Shown: positions 1 through 7,528 of the stretch, piece by piece
Layout of the letters: each line of letters starts with the position of its first letter
Numbering within the stretch: position 1 is the first letter of the stretch
Assembly: GCF_037027585.1 (NCBI RefSeq)
Contig: NZ_JAXCLE010000015.1
Location: 1-64,000, forward strand
Source: Solibacillus ferritrahens
Lineage (GTDB): Bacteria > Bacillota > Bacilli > Bacillales_A > Planococcaceae
DNA length: 64,000 nucleotides
Direction: 5' to 3'
Made by a program: the position numbers and the translations under genes
Notes under the pieces: generated by a model
Seen by the model: the letters and a program-made list of their open reading frames with translations, nothing else
Database searches by the model: none
What the model was told of the DNA's origin: nothing

Positions 1-11
1 AAATGAATTCC

Positions 12-35
12 AATCCATTTTTAAATGGATTTTAA
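12..35 (+). terminator. hairpin at window edge, possible terminator
   Basis: A perfect 9-bp inverted repeat (AATCCATTT / AAATGGATT) with almost no loop is followed by a short T run. It could terminate a plus-strand gene lying before the window. That gene is not visible, so the role is inferred. Confidence 0.4.
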
Positions 36-76
36 AAGTATGGTCTTTATATAATGCAATTAAATTTAAAATAAAA

Positions 77-111
77 AAACGACCGCTCTTAATTAAGAGC
101 GGGCGTTTTTT
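77..111 (-). terminator. intrinsic terminator of the DUF2626 gene
   Basis: The stem ACGaCCGCTCTT / AAGAGCGGgCGT has an AATT loop and is flanked by A and T runs, so it can work in both directions. On the minus strand it directly follows the stop codon of the small membrane protein gene. Confidence 0.8.
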
Positions 112-352
112 AATGTCCACCACCAGGTGTGTGGATAAATGTTGTATAATATGTGAATCCGGCGAAGAATACTGTTAAATATGCTCCGAAAATGTACATG
201 TACATGCGTTCTGAAAGATTTAAGAAGCCTAATAATAAGAATAAACCTGTATTACCTACGAATAATAGCGAAACCTCGTTCATACCACCAAGGTAGAACA
301 TAACGGCGAAAATAGCAGTCCAGAATGCCATAACTTTATACATATTGCTCAT
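110..352 (-). CDS. DUF2626 small membrane protein (YqgY-like)
   Basis: This 80-residue protein has three or four hydrophobic helices and a Gly/His-rich tail (TPGGGH). It resembles the DUF2626 family of Bacillales, whose B. subtilis member YqgY is also encoded near comG. No function is known. The start is placed at the ATG at 352, which has an AAGGAGGG site six bases upstream; an in-frame ATG 45 bases further upstream lacks a ribosome binding site. It reads away from comG and ends in its own terminator. Confidence 0.75.
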   Translation of the reverse strand: MSNMYKVMAFWTAIFAVMFYLGGMNEVSLLFVGNTGLFLLLGFLNLSERMYMYIFGAYLTVFFAGFTYYTTFIHTPGGGH

Positions 353-469
353 GAATTTCCCTCCTTTTTCAAAAAAATAGAGTAATCTCTTAACCATTAT
401 AAATCAAGTTTCTTAATAATGTAAACTGGAAGTTATGGAAGAGTTGTGACAATCGCGTGATTTTTCCCA

Positions 470-1168
470 TTAATTGTGAACTGAGATTTTATATTTACAG
501 AAAGAACATGCATTCATCATGCTTTCTACCTGGGAAATTTCATTATTGCCAAACAATATATCAACTTGTCCTTTTAAATAAGATTCATGAAGTTGGCATA
601 CAATATTTCCGTATTTTTCTAATTGGGTATGGAAAGGACAGTTGAAAATTGAAAATATTAATGTCTTTGTTTGTTCATTTTCAAGAACTTCAGGAACATA
701 GCCGATTAGTTTTGAACTTTTTGTTAGCAGGGCAATCTTATCTTCAAATGTTAAAGGGAATTTCCTTTTCATCTCATCGAGCATTTCCTGCATCGACTGT
801 TTTCCATCCTCATAACTAATTTCCCGCGCTTTGTTCAAAGCCTCGTCACCTAATTCAAATATAAGTTCAAGCGACCATCTGATTAGAGAAGCTGGATCTC
901 GTCTAGGGAAACTTAGGCTAATTCCTTCATCATTTACTTTATAAACTCGTCCAGGCCGTCCACCTTTTCCCGTTTTTAAATATTCCGCTGAAATTGCATT
1001 AATTTCCGAAAGCTTTGTTAAGTGTAAACGTGCCACATTTGAATGAATGTTAAATTGTTCCGCGATTTCCTGTACCGATACAATTTTTTTGTACTGTAAC
1101 ATATATTCATAAATGGAAAATCGAGTTTCATCTGCCAATGTGCTAGTAATTTTAATAGGATGTAGCAT
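470..1168 (-). CDS. HTH transcriptional regulator with C-terminal Cys cluster
   Basis: This 232-residue protein has an N-terminal winged helix (about residues 5-75; the start MLHPIKITSTLADETRFSIYEY is typical of ArsR/DeoR-like folds). A basic GGRPGRVY wing motif lies near residue 70. The C-terminal half carries four cysteines spaced C-x13-C-x29-C-x2-C, within FNCPFH, IVCQLH and NACSFC. This layout recalls SufR-type regulators, which bind an Fe-S cluster through C-terminal cysteines, but the exact spacing differs. It has a GGAGGTGG site and an ATG at 1168. It is divergent from the comG operon, so the 189-bp gap may hold shared control sites. The ligand and targets are unknown. Confidence 0.7.
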   Translation of the reverse strand: MLHPIKITSTLADETRFSIYEYMLQYKKIVSVQEIAEQFNIHSNVARLHLTKLSEINAISAEYLKTGKGGRPGRVYKVNDEGISLSFPRRDPASLIRWSLELIFELGDEALNKAREISYEDGKQSMQEMLDEMKRKFPLTFEDKIALLTKSSKLIGYVPEVLENEQTKTLIFSIFNCPFHTQLEKYGNIVCQLHESYLKGQVDILFGNNEISQVESMMNACSFCKYKISVHN

Positions 1169-1357
1169 TTTTCCACCTCCATCAAGCTAAATATATTATA
1201 AAATGGCTTACTTTTCTATTATTCTACATGAAATGTTATTGGAATTGTTAATATTCATACAAAAAATAACTTAAAAAGAAATTATTCCACCATTTATATT
1301 AATTTTAAATAGACGGATTTATAATATTAATAGATTGAAGATATCAACTTAAACGAG

Positions 1358-2374
1358 GTGATTACTATCGAACAGCAATCTATAATTGAGCAAAAATGTT
1401 TAGAGCTTTTGTCGAGTGCAGCAAAGCTTGATGCGACAGATATTCATTTAAATCCAAGAGAGGAATGTTTTGATGTACTGCTAAGGAAGTACGGACGTTT
1501 CGAAAAAGCCACTGAAATTCCGAATGAACTTGCCATAAGGATGATTTCCTACTTTAAATTTTTGTCATCCCTCGATATTAGCGAAAAAAGAAAACCCCAA
1601 AGTGGTGCGTTCCAAAAGTTTATCGGTCAATCGATGTATGCCTTCCGAATTTCTACATTACCTTCTAGCTTTTACAAAGAGAGTTTGGCGATTCGTTTAT
1701 TGCGTCAAAATCATACAGTCCCCTTAAAAACATTATGTCATTTTCATGAAAGCGTTCGACATCTAGATAGGCTAGCCCGTTTGGATAGTGGGTTAATATT
1801 GATTAGTGGTGCGACCGGCAGTGGGAAGACGACAACTTTATATTCGTTGTTGCAATATTGTGCTCAACATCTTTCTCGACATGTTATTTCGATTGAAGAT
1901 CCCGTGGAAAGTACACAAGATTACCTACTGCAGGTTCAAGTAAATGAAAGGGCAGGCATTACGTATTCTGCTGGTTTGAAAGCAGTACTGAGGCACTCCC
2001 CGGAAGTGATTATGCTAGGGGAAATTCGTGATCAGGAAACAGCAAAGGTTGCGATGGAAGCTGCATTTTCAGGGCATTTAGTTATCTCAACAATTCACGC
2101 AAAAGATACCGTCAATTGTTTATACAGGCTTCAGGATTTATCCATCTCATATGAGGAAATGAGGCAAATGCTTAAAGCCGTCATTTCACAGCGTCTAGTC
2201 GAAACTAATGAACAAGGGTATAAAGCAGTTTTTGAATTTCTGACTGAAGAACAATTACAGAGGGCGATAGAATCTATTTTAGAAGGAAACCGTTTTTCAT
2301 TACCTTATCATCAAACAATAGCTGGACAAAAAGCATTATTAAAAGGAGAAGATTATGAATTTACTTCTCAATAA
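1358..2374 (+). CDS. comGA: ComGA, competence pilus assembly ATPase
   Basis: Secretion ATPase of the PulE/VirB11 family that powers assembly of the competence pseudopilus for DNA uptake, at the cytoplasmic face of the membrane. Visible motifs are a Walker A GATGSGKT (residues 151-158), a Walker B region EVIMLGEIRD (216-225) and a His box GHLVISTIHA (239-248). The length of about 338 residues is normal. It is first in the seven-gene comG operon. The start is uncertain: the GTG at 1358 lies inside the only good ribosome binding site (GAGGTG, 1355-1360), and no ATG follows nearby. Translation may begin at that GTG or at a downstream ATT (1361) or ATC (1367). Confidence 0.92.
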   Translation: MITIEQQSIIEQKCLELLSSAAKLDATDIHLNPREECFDVLLRKYGRFEKATEIPNELAIRMISYFKFLSSLDISEKRKPQSGAFQKFIGQSMYAFRISTLPSSFYKESLAIRLLRQNHTVPLKTLCHFHESVRHLDRLARLDSGLILISGATGSGKTTTLYSLLQYCAQHLSRHVISIEDPVESTQDYLLQVQVNERAGITYSAGLKAVLRHSPEVIMLGEIRDQETAKVAMEAAFSGHLVISTIHAKDTVNCLYRLQDLSISYEEMRQMLKAVISQRLVETNEQGYKAVFEFLTEEQLQRAIESILEGNRFSLPYHQTIAGQKALLKGEDYEFTSQ

Positions 2375-3434
2375 AAAATTTTCGTCCATTCCATTCCCAT
2401 TATTTCAAAAACCAATAATTAAACCTTCCGAATTTCCTACATTACTTCAACGTATTTCTACATTACTAAATGAAGGCTATACATTTGCACATAGTATTGA
2501 AATGCTGCTTCCTTATCATGTAAAGCATTATGAACCAGTTCAACTGGAAATATCGAATATATTGCAAAACGGAGGGAGTGTAACGCAAGTTTTTCAGTTT
2601 CTTCGGTTGGGCGATCAATATTTAGTATCAATCGAAATGGCGGAAGTGACCGGTAGATTGAGCGAAGCAATTGAAATAGTCTCGAAGCACCTTACATTCC
2701 AACAACAGGCGAAAATGAAATTATTAAAAGTAGTTTCATATCCAATAGTGTTATTTTCCTTTTTAATACTGTTGTTTTTTGCATTTCGTACGTATTTCTT
2801 GCCGAATATGGCTTCAGTCGTAGCCTCGCGTGGACAAGGGGAGAAGTCAGCAAGTATCCAATGGTCGGCTTTTTTCCTTCATATGCCTGACTATATTGTT
2901 GCAGGTAGCATTTCTTTATGCTGTCTACTGATAATTTTTATTTTCTATGTTAGGAAGAAACGCATCGACATACAGCTCCATTTGTTATTTAAGATTCCAT
3001 TCTTCAGCTTATTTTGGCGATTGATATTAACAAGACAGTTTTCACGTCATTTAGGCAATCTATTGTTGGCAGGAATTTCTCTCCAAGATGCATTCGATTA
3101 TTTAAAATCCCAGCAACATCAAAAACAAATAGCATATATTGCCCAAACTTTACAAGAACGTATTCTTATTGGTGAGTCTTTGTCGGGTGCTGTCGTGCTT
3201 GTAGGCTATTTTTATCCGAAGTTTGAACATTTTATTGCCCACGGCGAGGCGAGTGGCTTATTGGGCCGTGAATTGGTTTTATATTGTGAGCTACTCGATG
3301 AAAAACTTCAGAAAATTATTGAACGGTTACTGGCAATCATTCAACCATTACTTTTTATAATTATTGCTATTTGTGTTATTGCTGCCTATTTAAGTATTTT
3401 AATTCCAATGTATGACGTAATTGAATTTATTTAA
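2355..3434 (+). CDS. comGB: ComGB, type II secretion F-domain membrane protein
   Basis: Polytopic platform protein of the competence pilus, homologous to GspF/PilC. It has 359 residues with two T2SSF domains (about 30-150 and 225-350). Three hydrophobic helices lie near 130-150, 185-205 and 325-350. It works with ComGA to add pilin ComGC to the growing pseudopilus. The ATG at 2355 has an AAAGGAG site upstream and overlaps the end of comGA by 20 bases, which suggests translational coupling. Confidence 0.92.
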   Translation: MNLLLNKKFSSIPFPLFQKPIIKPSEFPTLLQRISTLLNEGYTFAHSIEMLLPYHVKHYEPVQLEISNILQNGGSVTQVFQFLRLGDQYLVSIEMAEVTGRLSEAIEIVSKHLTFQQQAKMKLLKVVSYPIVLFSFLILLFFAFRTYFLPNMASVVASRGQGEKSASIQWSAFFLHMPDYIVAGSISLCCLLIIFIFYVRKKRIDIQLHLLFKIPFFSLFWRLILTRQFSRHLGNLLLAGISLQDAFDYLKSQQHQKQIAYIAQTLQERILIGESLSGAVVLVGYFYPKFEHFIAHGEASGLLGRELVLYCELLDEKLQKIIERLLAIIQPLLFIIIAICVIAAYLSILIPMYDVIEFI

Positions 3435-3449
3435 GGAAAGGTGGAATAG

Positions 3450-3764
3450 ATGATGAAAAATGAAAAAGGGTTTACGCTAGTTGAAATGCTAGTAGTACTG
3501 TTGATTATTTCCATACTGATTTTAGTGACAATTCCGAATGTATCAAAACATTTTGCATCAATAGATGAAAAAGGCTGCGATGCCTATATTTTAATGCTTC
3601 AAGGACAAGTCGAAGCTTATAAGTTAAATCATAAGGAATACCCAAGCTCCGTTGCTGACTTAATAGAAGAGAGCTATGTGATGGAAGAAGATTTAAGATG
3701 CCCGGATAATACGAAAATTCTAATAGAGAATGGCAAAGTGATTGCTCCTACTTCGAGCAGTTGA
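3450..3764 (+). CDS. comGC: ComGC, major competence pseudopilin
   Basis: Major prepilin of 104 residues. The prepilin peptidase motif KGFTLVEML follows a short basic leader, and a hydrophobic helix (about residues 12-32) is the assembly interface. Two later cysteines (in KGCDAYI and LRCPDN) match the disulphide known in ComGC. The start is ATG 3450 or the adjacent ATG 3453, behind AAAGGTGG. It needs ComC, which is not in this window, for cleavage. Confidence 0.93.
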   Translation: MMKNEKGFTLVEMLVVLLIISILILVTIPNVSKHFASIDEKGCDAYILMLQGQVEAYKLNHKEYPSSVADLIEESYVMEEDLRCPDNTKILIENGKVIAPTSSS

Positions 3765-3776
3765 CCGGTAATAACG

Positions 3777-4328
3777 ATGAAGTTAAAAGTGAAATCAGTT
3801 CTAACGAATGAAAAAGGATTTACTTTAATGGAAATGCTCGTTGTTCTCTCGATTTTTTTAGTTGTAAGTACAGCAATTCTCCTTTTTTCACATAAACCAT
3901 TTTTAGATTATACAGAAAAACAATTAATGAATCAAAATGAGCTATTAATAAGAATGACGCAATTGATTTCTATCGAAAAAGAAAATCCACATAGTTTTGA
4001 AATCGTCAATTGTCGTAGAATTCGTATAAAAGAAAGGAATAAAGAGGGCGTTATATATGAACAGATGGTACCTAATCACATTGAAATATTCATAACCACC
4101 CCGAACTCAAGGCTTATCTTTAATACGGAAGGAAATACGAATGCGTTTGGGCGGATTATGTACCATTTTGAAAATGTGAGCTATCAATACTCTGTAAATA
4201 TTGGGAAAGCAAGAATTTTAGAAAAGGAGGTTTTTCATGACACAGGGAGGCCTAACGCTTGTGGAAACACTTTTAGCAGTCGTCATTCTATTTTTCCTGA
4301 CTTCAACAATAATTCCCCTTACTTATAA
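3777..4328 (+). CDS. comGD: ComGD, minor pseudopilin with extended C-terminus
   Basis: Type IV pilin-like minor pseudopilin. The prepilin motif KGFTLMEML lies at about residues 14-22, followed by a hydrophobic helix. At 183 residues it is about 40 longer than B. subtilis ComGD. The last 31 codons overlap comGE in another frame (4237-4328), and the tail loses pilin character. The likely cause is loss of the original stop codon near the comGE start. The ribosome binding site before ATG 3777 is poor, so translation is probably coupled to comGC. Confidence 0.85.
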   Translation: MKLKVKSVLTNEKGFTLMEMLVVLSIFLVVSTAILLFSHKPFLDYTEKQLMNQNELLIRMTQLISIEKENPHSFEIVNCRRIRIKERNKEGVIYEQMVPNHIEIFITTPNSRLIFNTEGNTNAFGRIMYHFENVSYQYSVNIGKARILEKEVFHDTGRPNACGNTFSSRHSIFPDFNNNSPYL

Positions 4329-4530
4329 TATGAAACAGCAGATAGCCGATCAAAAATTGAAGACCCATGCTGCTGAGGTCGCCTTTATTGGTGCGTTAAA
4401 GTATAAGAGATACGGGCAATCTGACGGTATTCAGGAAATCGACCAAACCGTTTTTCATTGGACCTATGACGGCCAGTATGTTTGTGTATTGTTCGATAAG
4501 AACGGTATGGAAGAGGAGAAATGCATATGA
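4237..4530 (+). CDS. comGE: ComGE, minor pseudopilin
   Basis: This 97-residue protein starts with a prepilin-like segment (GGLTLVETLLAVVILFF) with the conserved Glu five residues after the cleavage site, followed by one hydrophobic helix. The position between comGD and comGF and the length fit ComGE. An AAAAGGAGG site precedes ATG 4237. It overlaps comGD by 92 bases. Confidence 0.85.
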   Translation: MTQGGLTLVETLLAVVILFFLTSTIIPLTYNMKQQIADQKLKTHAAEVAFIGALKYKRYGQSDGIQEIDQTVFHWTYDGQYVCVLFDKNGMEEEKCI

Positions 4531-4979
4531 GGCGAGCTCGGTTAAATGAGTCAGGATTTACACTGTTGGAGAGTTTATTTCAGTTAACGGTTTTCGGTTT
4601 GTTCGCCTCGATCAGTTTACTAATCCTAATCTGGGTACATGATATCCAACAAATAAAGAAGATGAAGAATGAAGTGAATTGGGAGTTTTTTGTCTACGAC
4701 CTGCATCAATACAATATGAATTCGATATCCGGAAAATTGTATAATTCCAGTACACTTCAGCTTGAAATGTTAAATGATCCAAAAGACCGGTTATTTGTCT
4801 TTGATAAATCAGAGTTGCATCTGCGGAAAAGGTCTAATAAAGGGGGGAATGAGATTCTATTGCCATTTGTTGATAAATGGCATCTAGAAGGAGTGGGCAA
4901 TGATCTAAAAATGAAAGTGGTGATGCAGGATGGAACGGAAAGAGAAAGATCCCTCGTGTTACCATTGGGTCCGAAATGA
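4527..4979 (+). CDS. comGF: ComGF, minor pseudopilin
   Basis: This 150-residue pilin-like protein has the motif SGFTLLESLFQL near its N-terminus and a hydrophobic helix at about 20-40. ComGF of other Bacillales has the same layout and is needed for pseudopilus formation. ATG 4527 is preferred over ATG 4521 because it lies eight bases after GAGGAG, whereas 4521 is only two bases away. It overlaps the end of comGE by four bases and comGG by 50. Confidence 0.85.
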   Translation: MRRARLNESGFTLLESLFQLTVFGLFASISLLILIWVHDIQQIKKMKNEVNWEFFVYDLHQYNMNSISGKLYNSSTLQLEMLNDPKDRLFVFDKSELHLRKRSNKGGNEILLPFVDKWHLEGVGNDLKMKVVMQDGTERERSLVLPLGPK

Positions 4980-5136
4980 AAAAGGGGCATTATTTATGCT
5001 AGCAATTCTATTATTATTCGTCGTTACTGGATCTGCCATTTTATATTCAAATGCGTATTTTGCACAATTAAAATTTTATAATTCATTGGAATCTATTTAC
5101 GTTCGTGCTACGATAAACATACTAAATACTCAATGA
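4930..5136 (+). CDS. comGG: ComGG-like last protein of the comG operon
   Basis: A 68-residue protein with the short motif RNEKGALFML and a hydrophobic helix (about 20-42), overlapping the end of comGF. Position and topology identify it as ComGG. It is about half the length of B. subtilis ComGG (124 residues), and no C-terminal domain follows before the stop at 5136. It may be a minimal ComGG or a truncated one. Confidence 0.65.
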   Translation: MERKEKDPSCYHWVRNEKGALFMLAILLLFVVTGSAILYSNAYFAQLKFYNSLESIYVRATINILNTQ

Positions 5137-5165
5137 AGTTTCGACTTCTTTCAACAATTGTCTCT

Positions 5166-5186
5166 CGCCTCCAAAAATAGAGGCGG
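5166..5186 (+). terminator. weak hairpin after comGG
   Basis: CGCCTC / GAGGCG inverted repeat with a short A-rich loop, 30 bases after the comG operon. There is no T run behind it, so it may only be an RNA-stabilising hairpin. The rest of 5137-5407 shows no convincing gene. Confidence 0.35.
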
Positions 5187-5407
5187 TTGGCAGTATAAAT
5201 TTCAAATGAAGGAAGTTAATATCTCAGCAATTATTAAAAAGTGGGTAAGAAATACTTAAGGTGAGAGTCACGAAAGCATTGGTAATGGGAAGTAATAAGT
5301 AACACATACAAAACTGCATTTTCACATTTAAGTATACTACCTTTTTTGATATATTGAAGTTGAGGTGCTATGGAAAAGTAGTTCGTAATTAGAAGAAGGT
5401 GAACAGC

Positions 5408-5920
5408 ATGCGAAAAATATATTTAGTTGGATTTATGGGATGCGGAAAAAGTGCGATTGGCAGAAGATTAAGCTATTACTTAAAGATGCCCTATTATGAT
5501 ATGGACCATGAAATCGTTCGACAACAAGGAATGACAATTCCGGAAATCTTCGAACAATACGGGGAAGCACATTTTCGAAAAATAGAGACGGAATTTTTAA
5601 AAAAATTCCGTGATGAAGCATGCATTATTTCAACAGGCGGTGGGGTAGCTGTTAATGGAGAAAATCGGAAAATTATGCGGAGAACAGGGCTCGTCTTTTT
5701 CCTGGACGCCAAATTTGAAGATATTTATATGCGAATTCGTAATGATAAAAATCGTCCCATTGTACAAACTTCATCAGAACAAGAGTTAGAAGAACTGTAC
5801 CATAGCCGTAGAAAGGCTTATCGAGAAGCGAGCCATATACAAGTACTGACTGTAGGAAGATCATTAAGACAAATAGTTGAATACATTGCTTTCCAAGTAA
5901 ATAGACTTAAAAGCGAATGA
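5408..5920 (+). CDS. aroK: Shikimate kinase
   Basis: Phosphorylates shikimate to shikimate 3-phosphate with ATP in aromatic amino acid synthesis. It has 170 residues with a Walker A GFMGCGKSAIG (residues 8-18), a DMDHEI substrate-binding segment (about 32-37), and a GGG Walker B-like loop (STGGGVAV). ATG 5408 lies eight bases after AGAAGGTG; the upstream GTG at 5399 overlaps that site. It sits between comG and gcvT as in related genomes. aroQ of the same pathway is at 44.1 kb. Confidence 0.9.
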   Translation: MRKIYLVGFMGCGKSAIGRRLSYYLKMPYYDMDHEIVRQQGMTIPEIFEQYGEAHFRKIETEFLKKFRDEACIISTGGGVAVNGENRKIMRRTGLVFFLDAKFEDIYMRIRNDKNRPIVQTSSEQELEELYHSRRKAYREASHIQVLTVGRSLRQIVEYIAFQVNRLKSE

Positions 5921-6049
5921 TTATTTAATAAAAACCAATAACGTTCGCTTATTAAGTAAAATTAAAAAAAGATTGCGTTTTCAATACATTCAATGTTAGG
6001 ATATTGCTAAGAGTACAGTAAATTTAAATTAGTTGAAAAACTAGCGCGG

Positions 6050-6290
6050 ATGATGATACGGGGAGAGAACGTGATGTCACGTCGCCGAAGGAGCAAATAG
6101 CGCTGCTATGAATCTCTCAGGCAAAAAGACTCGTATTTGACGCAACTCTGGAGAGCGCTGTTATAGTACAAGTTACTGGCAGCCACCAAAGGGGAAAGCC
6201 TAAAATGTGATAGCGTATCAAATTTAGGTGTAACTTTCAGGTGCAAGGACAGAGAATCTCATTAAAAGGGATTCCTCTGTCTTTTTTTAT
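6050..6290 (+). promoter_or_regulatory. tandem glycine riboswitch with terminator
   Basis: Two consecutive glycine aptamers lie upstream of the glycine cleavage operon. Aptamer 1 (about 6059-6158) contains GGAGAGA, CGCCGAAGGAGCAAA and CTCTCAGGCAAAA segments ending in CTCTGGAGAG. Aptamer 2 (about 6165-6254) has ACCAAAGGGGAAAGCC and TTTCAGGTGCAAGGACAGAG. The 3' strand of aptamer 2 overlaps the 5' arm of a terminator (about 6247-6288, GACAGAG / CTCTGTC plus T run). This arrangement fits a glycine-ON switch that allows read-through to gcvT when glycine is abundant. No open reading frame lies in 5921-6401. Confidence 0.93.
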
Positions 6291-6401
6291 GGAAAAAAAC
6301 GTTTTCTAAAAAAGGCAGCTAGCTGTACCGCACATTGTAATATTCATTCCCCATAACAATTTTAAAAAGGTTAAAACATAAAACTTTAAGGAGGAAATGA
6401 C

Positions 6402-7505
6402 ATGACAAATGAATTAAAACGTACTCCACTATTTGATGAATACGCAAAATATGGTGGGAAAACAATTGACTTTGGTGGGTGGGAATTACCTGTACAATTT
6501 TCTTCTATAAAAGAAGAACATGATGCAGTCCGTAACCGTGCTGGTCTTTTTGATGTTTCACATATGGGGGAAATTTTTGTAGAAGGCACAGATGCATTAT
6601 CATATTTACAAAAAATGCTGACGAATGATATCTCCAAAATAGTAGTTGGTGGAGCACAATACAGTGCACTTTGCTATGAAGATGGCGGAGTTGTAGATGA
6701 TTTATTAACATATCGTTTAGCAGATGAACGATATTTACTATGTGTCAATGCCTCTAATATTGAAAAGGACTTCGAATGGTTGCAAAAACATGTAGAAGGC
6801 AATGTTACAGTAACAAACGCTTCCGATAAATATGCTCAAATTGCACTCCAAGGTCCATTAGCAGAGGAATTGCTACAAACGTTAACGACGGAAGACTTGG
6901 CAGCGATTAAATATTTCAAATTCAAAGACAATGTGGATGTAGCTGGACAATCGGTACTTGTATCTCGCTCCGGCTATACAGGTGAAGATGGATTTGAAAT
7001 TTACGGTACACCGGAAGCTATTATCGAACTTTGGAATAAAATTTTGGATGCAGGTAAGGACAAAGGTGTTATTGCAGCAGGATTAGGTGCCCGCGATACA
7101 TTACGATTTGAAGCATGCCTCCCATTATACGGTCAGGAACTTTCTAAAGATATTAACCCACTTGAAGCTGGGATTGGGTTTGCAGTGAAATTAGCTAAAG
7201 AGCCACAATTTATTGGACAACAAGCATTAATTGACCAAAAAGAAAAAGGTCTAGCTCGTAAATCAGTAGGTATTGAGATGATAGATAAAGGGATTCCACG
7301 TACTGGATATAAAGTATTCAAAGATGGGGTAGAAATTGGAGAAGTTACAACTGGTACGCAATCTCCGATGACAAAACGCAACATCGGTTTAGCTTTAATT
7401 GACGCAAAATTCGCTGAAGTCGGAACTGAGTTGGAAGTTGAAATTCGTAAAAATAGAGCTAAAGCTGTAATTGTGGAAAAACCGTTTTATAAACGTACAA
7501 AATAA
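6402..7505 (+). CDS. gcvT: Glycine cleavage system T protein (aminomethyltransferase)
   Basis: Transfers the aminomethyl carbon from the H-protein lipoyl arm to tetrahydrofolate, releasing ammonia. At 367 residues it is of normal length. Recognisable segments include the N-terminal TPLFDEYAKYGGKTIDFGGWELP, the folate-binding region with DVSHMGE, and RSGYTGEDGFEIY. ATG 6402 has a TAAGGAGG site. It is the first gene of gcvT-gcvPA-gcvPB, controlled by the glycine riboswitch. The H protein gene is not in this window. Confidence 0.96.
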   Translation: MTNELKRTPLFDEYAKYGGKTIDFGGWELPVQFSSIKEEHDAVRNRAGLFDVSHMGEIFVEGTDALSYLQKMLTNDISKIVVGGAQYSALCYEDGGVVDDLLTYRLADERYLLCVNASNIEKDFEWLQKHVEGNVTVTNASDKYAQIALQGPLAEELLQTLTTEDLAAIKYFKFKDNVDVAGQSVLVSRSGYTGEDGFEIYGTPEAIIELWNKILDAGKDKGVIAAGLGARDTLRFEACLPLYGQELSKDINPLEAGIGFAVKLAKEPQFIGQQALIDQKEKGLARKSVGIEMIDKGIPRTGYKVFKDGVEIGEVTTGTQSPMTKRNIGLALIDAKFAEVGTELEVEIRKNRAKAVIVEKPFYKRTK

Positions 7506-7528
7506 TACTTTTGAAAAGAGGGTTAACA

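Noticed and set aside
457..645. Open frame on the plus strand inside the HTH regulator gene
   Set aside because: It is antisense to a well-supported gene, has no ribosome binding site and no protein-like features.
1169..1357. ComK box (AAAA-N5-TTTT pairs) before comGA
   Set aside because: Only imperfect, overlapping A/T matches such as AAAAGAAATTATT are present, which are expected by chance in such AT-rich DNA.
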